Shown: piece by piece, positions 55,756 through 64,000 of the stretch
Layout: each line of letters opens with the position of its first letter
How positions within the stretch are numbered: the stretch's first letter is position 1
From: Prostheceraeus crozeri
Lineage: Eukaryota; Platyhelminthes; Polycladida; Euryleptidae
NCBI GenBank assembly: GCA_907163375.1
Contig: CAJQUW010011565.1
Location: forward strand, 123,069-187,068
Direction: 5' to 3'
Length of the DNA stretch: 64,000 nt
Program-made: the position numbers and the translations under genes
Notes under the pieces: model-generated
Databases searched by the model: none
What the model was told of the DNA's origin: nothing
The model's input: only the letters and a program-made list of their open reading frames with translations

Positions 55756-58700
55756 CATCATCAACATAGAGCATAATATAAACAAGAACTACGTTTACCA
55801 TCAACAACTAATTTTAAATTACTAATAAAATTCACAACAATTCCTTCTCCCCCTACAACATACCTCATACCACTCTATAAAGACGATATTAGGTTATCTT
55901 CTAATGCTGCCATCTCAGAATTAAAATTAATATAAACTGCTTGGAGCACTACCACAGTCCCAACCAGCAACCCATCCTGCAGCTATCAATGCCACCTAAA
56001 ATTAGTCGGAATAAATGGGAAGAATCCCGCCATTCTTTTCTGGCATGTAATTGAATATTCTCTATCATATGTTTTTCCCTAATTTAAAACTTTTATTGTA
56101 TAATCGAAATATTTTATAAGGTGGTATTTTTGTCACCAAAATTACGTAATATATAATTCAACAGTTATAATATAATAACTTTTCGCTTTGCGACATTTTT
56201 AATAAAAAAATATTAAAACAGATCAAAACAATTTAATCTATTTAATTATGAATAAAATATTAATCTAATAAAACATTTATAAACTAAACAATTAAATGAA
56301 AAATATTAATTAAGAATTTTATTATCAATTCTAGTACTGAAAAAATTTTAAGTTAACAAAAATTTTAATCTATTTATTTATCAAAATATAAAGTTATCAT
56401 AAAAAAATAAAAAATCTCGTGCCCAACAATTCATTAAGAATTCTCAATAGATATATTTTTACAACATCTTCTAAGCAATAAAACCATAAAGCCATTCAGC
56501 AATGACAGTTAGTGGAAATCTTTCTTTTCCAATATTAATTGATTACATCACAACCATTTTTTAATGAAATATCTTCCAGATTAGATGCAACTTAAATCGC
56601 AACAAGAAACTTGAGATATAAATGCTCTCCAATCGCCCAGGAGTATAATTGTGGTTTCAACTGCCTAAATTCCTATAACAAAGATTTTCGATACAAGAGA
56701 ATCATATCCTGTTTTCTATCCCTAAATTGTTTATTCATGTAATCCGAATCGTAATCATAAATGGATCAAATTGAGATAATTCGGGTTATTGATTTACTGA
56801 AACTTAGTAAACTTCTCGAATATGTATTAATACTATGGATAGAGGATATGTTGTTTCAAAACAAAACTTGTGGAGAATTATTTACTAGGTCAATTGATCG
56901 AAAAAAAATAACATTGAGAAATTCGCATTTCTAGAACAAATCCATTATAAAAAACTAATGTTCTAGAAAAAGTTACTGAACTAGCAAGAAAACTCAAATA
57001 GAAAGATTTACTGGTAAAAGGTTTGCTAGTATTTAAACAAATAGGTCAAAAGCTTGATTCAACCACTAAACTAATTGAATTAATAATCAAAAATCCCCCA
57101 ATCAATTCTATCAAATTTTAAATATGCTTTTTACCAGTCTTACCTATAGGAGGGGTAAAAAAGATTAAGTTCAAAAATTGCTGTACGATGAAATTATAAA
57201 CTGTAAATATTAATTGATATAGATATTTATTATCATAGATCTTATAACCTTAATAAATGTGAGACATTACCAATTAACAGTCTTAATACTTTTCTTTTAA
57301 GATTCACGACTTTCTTTATATGCAGTAATTGTTTTTTTTTATTTAAAAAGGATTTTGCAATAATTCTACATCTTTCGCAAACTCCAGCTGCATCTGATTC
57401 CAGCGTGAGTATAAATCATCAACAAATATACCAACATTAGTAACAGTGTAAACCAACCTTCGTATTTCATACTTTTTATTATTATTCACCAATTGTTACC
57501 AATCTAGAGCATTGAAAACAATTACACCTGTAGAATCACTAATTGTAGTCTAATATATTGAGTATGCAACAACTAAACGCAATTGTTGAAAAAAATCTCT
57601 GAAAGAAATTAAACACTAATGCCATATTATCGCTATCTGGTAATGGTGTTGTAAAAATAGCATCACTTATATAAAGTACAATACCCAGATTGAAAAAATT
57701 AATCAGGAAGATAATTAAAAACTCAGCTTGATTAGACAACTACCAAAAAAAAAACTCCCCCCCACCAGGTAAAAACTCAACTAGAAGATCCGTGGATTCA
57801 AATCAATTCTATGAAAAAGATACAAACTTATTATTATGGATTATAAACGACGAACTTGTGGGAACGACTAATCTAAATTTATTATCGACATCGTAAGACA
57901 ATTTGATATAAAAAATACTTTGACTAATATAGTTTTTTCTCGACACACAGAAAAAAATATAACTAAAACAAAATTAGCTAAAAAAAATTGCTAACAAATT
58001 TTACAAAACAAAATGTAGCTAAAACAAAGTTGCCAAACACATTTAACTAAAAAAAATATATTAAAAAATCATTTTAATAATTTTTGCAGGACCCATTGCC
58101 ACATAAAATACTACAATTGAACGTTATATGTCTATCTCCTTATTTCTTCACCTGTAAACTATCAGACGTGTAGCTCCGCTCCTCCAGTTAACACCCCCAA
58201 ACAGCAATTATACCAATTTTGTTATTTATGCTAATCCACTGAAAGTTTTTTTTAATAATTATTTATGTTCTTCAGAATCATTCCTAAGAAATAACGAATA
58301 GCTTCTAGTTGTTTTAATTAGTTTTTGAGGACTACATCATTTGATAATGCACTAGCTGTACTAACCTAACTCAGGCAGCTCCTATATGCCGCAGAAGTCA
58401 ACAAAACATTATTATTATTAATAAAAGTTAACGATACTTCCTATGCCAGAAAAGTAAGCCACCCCTTCGTTATTGAATTGTTCTACACAGTCATAAAAGG
58501 TAAAGTAATTCAATAGGTACATGCTCTATTTTATTATATTGAAGCAAAAATGAATCAGCTATTATGTTTAATAGAATAAGGCATTTTTTAGGATAAACTT
58601 GACATTTGTGAAAAATAAATTACGTTAAGATTTTACGTGTGTGCATTCCAACAACTTCTGATATAACTAAATATAATTAACTGAATTTCACTTAATCTAA

Positions 58701-61700
58701 ATGCGACAAGTAGCGATTGAAGAACATAAAATAACTTTACTATTCACTTGCCTTTTCTGCTGAATCCCATCTTCAATGCCGTTTAAGAAGAGCATTAAAC
58801 TAAAATTTAAATAACACAAATTTTCCATTATAAACAGAAACAAACTGTTACTAAAAAATACTAAAGATTAATACATTCAACAAAATCTTTAAATACCATA
58901 AACTCACAAGATTATATAAAGTTATCATTTTATCAACATTAAGAATAATTTAAATTACATCAAAATAATATACTAAACATGCTTTATAACAATTGAAGAG
59001 TAAATTATAATAACTTAAATTCATTAACACTTATTTAGTAATATAATTGTAACAGCTTAAAATAATAAATTAATTCTATCATGTAGAATTTACAATATCA
59101 ACTTCTAAATTGTTCATTCAATAATTATTAAACTTATGTAAAATTTTTAATGACTATGCAGATTTTAAATTAAATAGAAAGTTATATATAAAACATTTTA
59201 GATATGTTCATGCTACCTTTTTAAGAAGGTTTTGCTATTATCTGCTTACTTGCTCTCTAACCTTTGTAATCAAGTATTTCAATAATTTTTCGTTATAATG
59301 ATTATGTCATTAAGGTATTATCGCAATCTTTAATTCATTCATCAGTGGAACCAAAACATCGTTTATATATTTTTCTTTTAAAATCATTGATTTTGTGTTT
59401 AATCAACATATTGTTCATATTTTGATAACTCTGTATTTTTGTTGCGGAAGAATAGAAAGATGCAATGGACCAGATAAACGTCTCCAAAAGTTTGTCATGA
59501 TATACTTTTCTATCATCTATTTCTAATTCACGAATATTCGGGATCATATGCACCTCCCACCAACATTTGGTAATCATCATATTTTTAACAATGAAAAACA
59601 TCAATATATTTTATACAAAGATAAATAAATATATTTTACTCTCATAAAAATCAAAAAATTAGAATTTTTTCTGTAAATAAAAATACAAAAAATTGGAAAA
59701 ACCAAATTTAAAAATATTCTATTCGGCCCGCATCATCCTGTTACTTCTTATTCGACGAGATCATACGGGATTTGGAAAATAAATTGTTATTCATACTAAT
59801 GAATATTACATTATAATACAAATAATCCATGTATAGATGTTAATATCTTATATTCGAGTTACAAAGCCGACATAATTTAGAGAACAGACTAAAGGTTTAC
59901 CCTTCTATAGAAACCACTTATTGTATGTTTCCAGGTGATCCCATTTATTAAATTTATGCATGTTGTTTAGTAATTACAATGGATTTGTCGCTTATGTAGA
60001 ATGAAATAAAAGAAACTAATGGTTATTAATAGGTCATAATACATGTTTATGGATTGCATCTAATAAGAGCAGTGTTACCAATTAGTAATACTGATTGGAT
60101 AGAAATAAAATTATCAATTATATTAATATTAAGAATTAGTTAAAAAATTAAAAATCTTTTTCCAAAGAAAAAAATAAGATTATTTGTTGATGAACAAAAT
60201 CAATATAATATTCACATAGAGAGTAAAAAACCTAACGAAGAATTATTATGTCAAGTTTATTACAGAGATACAATTTATAAAAGCAAGAAACATTAGAAAT
60301 GCCCGCAAAGATATGATGATGATGCATATATGGATTGCTATATTCAAAACTTAAATATTTAAGTTGTTAACAATAGAACTTACATAAATGAGTGTTAGCT
60401 CAACAACGAAGAAAAACTTTATATGTGGCAAGACACTAACACCAAAACACACATCCCAAAACAAACACAAATATACCTAATTTCCTAATTAACAGATGTC
60501 AAATATCCCTATCCTAAAAGCATCATATATCATAAATACTTCTTAAAGTGAATCATATAATTACTAATATGATCATCATAACGATTACCAATCTTGCAAC
60601 AACGTACACTTGAGTACACCTGGTAAAACACACTTATAACAAACAAATACTAGACAAACCCCAACAACAAAAACTAGTATACCACCAAAAAATAGCAAAC
60701 ACCACCATCACATAAACCACCCATAAAATACCAAAAAACACTACAATAGACAATTTCAATACAAACCCATATAAACATAAGAATCATCTTTACAATAATA
60801 AGATGCTTAACAGACTCCCATATTGTTCGTGTCTACTACCCAAAAATCAACAAGTATTTAACAACCTAACCCCATAACACCAATGACTACAACAATACCA
60901 CCAACACCCACCAAATTATACAATACCTCAGTAATGATTTTAACAACCCATAAATCCCATCCACACCCAGACGCCCAATATTAACACCACATACTAAACA
61001 ATACTCAACAACATAATAACACAAACTAGAACTACGAATAACCATCATGGAACCGTATCCAATTACACCCCACCCCCCCCTATACCCCAAAATTTTAATT
61101 TATGATGGTACTACAGGCATCAATATCATCATGATCGCATCCAGGTCAAACCAACGTGTAGAGAATGCAGCCTCCACCACTAACTATCCCCCCCCAAACA
61201 CCAACAATCACCCCAACACATCATCCCAAACACATCACCCCCAACCACATCACCCAACCATATCCACCCTCCCCCCCCACTACCCTCCCTATTCCCCACA
61301 CCACCACACCCCACCCCACCCCTACCAATCACAACTCCAAATAAACACACACCCCCAACCCCCCCCCAAAAAAACCCCAAAAACCCCCCCAACCCACCCC
61401 CCCCATTCCCCACCCCCCCCCATAAAACAATATACAACATACCCCCCCCTAATCCCCCCCCCTCCTAACACCCAACCAAACCCACTACACAATCAAACCC
61501 CCCATATCCCTCTAATCATCCTTCCCACACAACCCCAACCCACTAACACCCCAACAACTCCCCCAATACATCACACCCCTAACCCCCCCATAAATCATCA
61601 ACAACCAATTCCACACCCCCTAAAAACCACTATCTCATCTCACTCCTCTTAAACACCCCTCATTCCTCACAAACAAACTCTCACATCATCCAAACCTCCC

Positions 61701-64000
61701 ACTCCAAATCATCCACCCTCATTCTAAACCCACCCCACAACAAACTCCCTACCTCACACCCACAAAAAAACCTAAAAATCCAACCACCATCCCCTCACCC
61801 AAAAAAACCATACAACCCCCCCAAAACACCACAAACCTCCACAAACCCCATAACACATCCATCTCATACAAACACCCCCCCCATTCCATCATTCCAACCA
61901 TCCTCCCACACCCCTTCCAAAACCCCCAACCCCCTCCCAACAACCATACCCATCACACCCCCACAAATCCACTCATCACCACCCCAACTCCCCAATACAC
62001 CAATCCTCCCTAACTATCCACATTAATTCTCAAATAACCCACAACACACCTCCCCACTACCAATCACCCACACCCACCACATTATTACTAACATAACCAA
62101 ACCAAACTAACCCCACACCACCCCACCCCCCATCCTCATCAACAATAAAAATATTCTACAACACTCCCAAACCCACCATCCCCCCACACCCTCCTCACCA
62201 ACTTCACCCACACCCTCCTCCACCACCCATCCAAATCAAAAATCATTCAATCATCCAAACCCACATCAACACCACTTAACCACCCTAAACACCCCCTCCA
62301 CCCCCAAACCACTCCTACCCATAAAAATCCAACCCATATCCAACATAAACACAATTACCCCAACCACCCAAAGCGCCACTCAACCCCCCCCAAAACAAAT
62401 CCACCACCCCCAAACATACCCACCTCCACTACACACCATCACTCTTCCCAACCATCCACCACCACAAAAAAAACCCCCCTTCCCACACCACATACCATCC
62501 CCCAAATCCCAATAACCGCCCCCCAACCACCCCCACCATCAACCACCACCACCAACACCCTTCTACCATCTCAACACCAACATCACCCACAACCACAAAC
62601 ACCAAACTCCACACCCCCCCCCAACCCCCAAACCCACCCCTAAACCCCCCCATACCCCCTCAACACCCCCCCCCCCCCCACAACTACCCCTCCACACCCC
62701 ACCCACACCCCCACCTCACTCCCCTCAACCCCCCAACCCAATCCCCCACCCTCCAACCCACCATCCTCCCCATCCCCCCCACCCCCCCCCACCATCCACA
62801 AACCCCCCCATACACCCCCCCACACCCTCCCACATACCCTCCACACTAAACTACCCCCACAACCCACCCCCAACAACACCTCCCCCCAAACCACAACCCC
62901 CCTCCCAACCATCCCCCCCATCCCACACACCCTCATCCCAAATCCCCCCACTCCCCTACCACCCCCCCTCCCCTCGCCACACAACACACACCTTACCAAA
63001 ACACAATATACCTCATAAAACACAAACCCCCCCCCCCAACCTACCATACCCAAAACCAATAAACCATACATCCCTAAAACTACCAACCCTCCTCCCATAC
63101 CATCCCAAATTCTCCAATACCCCCCCATCCACAACCGACAAACACCAAAACCAAAATCAGCAAATAAATACAAATACACTACCCAAATAAAATCAACATA
63201 AGAACCTCAAAACACAAAAACATTATAAAAAAGTGCCTCATAAAAATAACACACATACACACACAACTGAACAAAAAAAGAATACACCAGATCCACCTTC
63301 ACCAAATAACGATCCAACAAAAAAAAAGCCCAACCTGCCAAACAGAAGTTTCCAGTAACAAACATACCAATATACCAGAAAAAATAAATCAGACAATAAT
63401 CAAAACACTGTATTACGCTCGATCCTAAAATTTAACAAAGTAAAGTATCCATAAAAACAAAAAAAAAAATAAACACCAATTCATTCATCAAAAAACCCAA
63501 TGAAGCCATTAACAGCCAAAGAAAAAACAAATAATAAAAAAGTGAAACAAAAAGATTATAACAGATGCCAAGAAATATTTTACAGAAAAATTCAAAGATC
63601 ATTATCATCTAAAATTATTAATAGAGGTGCAGCAAAAAAATCCTAGTAATCTAAAGGCTAATAAATATAAAATATAACATGGTTCCTTAAATAAATCAAC
63701 TAAGGTAACAAAAAAAGCAATCCAACAAGTAACTATAAAGAATTAAAAATCAATCAGAAAAAGTCACACACCAACAAATAAAAGAACTAATAAAAACACA
63801 GAAGAAGTTAATATTTTATCAATGCAGATTAGGTTGTAATCTGAATTATAAGATGCATTTATGAATTTTTTACTCCTTATACATTAGAGTATAAGGTAAA
63901 AACATTGAACCCAGACCAATGTAAAATAGTAAAAAATAATTAATTAAAAACCTTAGAAAGGAATATTACCGTCTTAATATAAAAACAGCAGAATTAAAAT
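55755..64000. repeat. degraded inverted copy of the virus-like element
   Basis: Reverse-complement matches follow the left arm in order: the 54.6-55.0 kb gene at 55.76-56.2 kb, the capsid region at 56.4-58.0, the 52.5 kb region with its GGAGC hairpin at 58.1-58.6, the start of the coiled-coil gene at 59.5-59.6, the 50.7-51.3 kb region at 59.8-60.4, an A/C-rich block at 60.4-63.2, and part of the polymerase region at 63.2-64.0. Identity is perhaps 75-85 percent with mixed substitutions and small indels spread evenly over coding and non-coding parts. It continues past the window. No separate genes are annotated in it. Confidence 0.85.
60430..63200 (+). repeat. C/A-rich block in the inverted arm
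   Basis: This block occupies the place that mirrors the 44.5-49.5 kb block, but it is A and C on the + strand too, with long poly-C and ACCCC runs around 61.1-63.1 kb. A true inverted copy would be G and T. The proline-rich and glycine/tryptophan-rich reading frames here are artefacts of composition. Confidence 0.85.

Noticed and set aside
57539-59604. Separate genes in the right arm (fragments resembling the capsid and coiled-coil proteins)
   Set aside because: They are degraded mirror images of 51.5-53.3 kb and add no independent evidence for genes.
61047-63179. Proline-rich + strand and glycine/valine/tryptophan-rich - strand frames
   Set aside because: They are produced by poly-C and ACCCC composition in the C/A-rich block of the inverted arm. 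Same reasoning applies to 48,552-49,554 and 55,386-55,703.
1-64000. CRISPR arrays, bacterial operons or ribosome-binding sites
   Set aside because: The DNA is animal nuclear sequence with spliced genes. No regularly spaced direct repeats with unique spacers were seen.

Overview
The window is eukaryotic DNA, most likely from a marine invertebrate. Genes have GT-AG introns of several kilobases, the non-coding DNA is AT-rich and full of nested transposons, and the palindrome TAGGCCTA recurs (for example near 13,655, 21,760, 31,080, 31,165, 31,285 and 32,711). I associate that palindrome with echinoderm and related deuterostome genomes, so an echinoderm-like source is my best guess, held weakly.

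Host genes. The + strand from about 850 to 12,321 carries the last five recognisable coding exons of a UBR3-like E3 ubiquitin ligase. The splice phases agree from exon to exon and end in a stop. A second host gene at 34,660-36,207 (+) is an uninterrupted, apparently intact SLC22-type organic ion transporter with a polyadenylation signal 70 bases after its stop. Three exon-like segments on the - strand (15,724-16,937) encode an acidic segment, a coiled coil and most of a BEN domain.

Transposons. The first UBR3 intron holds a Penelope-like RT relic and a Tc1/mariner relic, which is split by a hAT-type element with a perfect 8-bp duplication, which itself carries a tRNA-derived SINE. Between 13,923 and 30,092 there is a pair of matching inverted termini with shared subterminal repeats, suggesting one 16-kb TIR element. 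Inside it is a PIF/Harbinger transposon (18,892-25,965, CAG target duplication) with an open 349-residue transposase. The Harbinger has been hit twice: by a 4.1-kb TIR element and by a 747-bp fold-back element that landed inside its Myb-like gene. Further small TIR elements lie at 26,162-28,726, 30,512-31,846 and 32,154-32,311.

Virus-like region. From about 36.4 kb to 55.0 kb lies a fossil Polinton/Maverick-type (adintovirus-like) element starting just downstream of the transporter. Recognisable parts are a protein-primed type B DNA polymerase, a packaging ATPase, a double-jelly-roll major capsid protein, a likely minor capsid protein and several small proteins. It is broken in several places. 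I find no integrase or protease.

Anomalies. A block at 44.5-49.5 kb is almost pure A and C, with about 3 kb apparently lacking G and T. From about 55.75 kb to the end of the window the element is repeated as a poor-quality inverted copy. The A/C-rich blocks inside the inverted copy are still A/C on the + strand, not G/T, so they cannot be faithful inverted copies. A fold-back read or assembly artefact is the simplest explanation. The right-hand 20 kb should be treated with caution.
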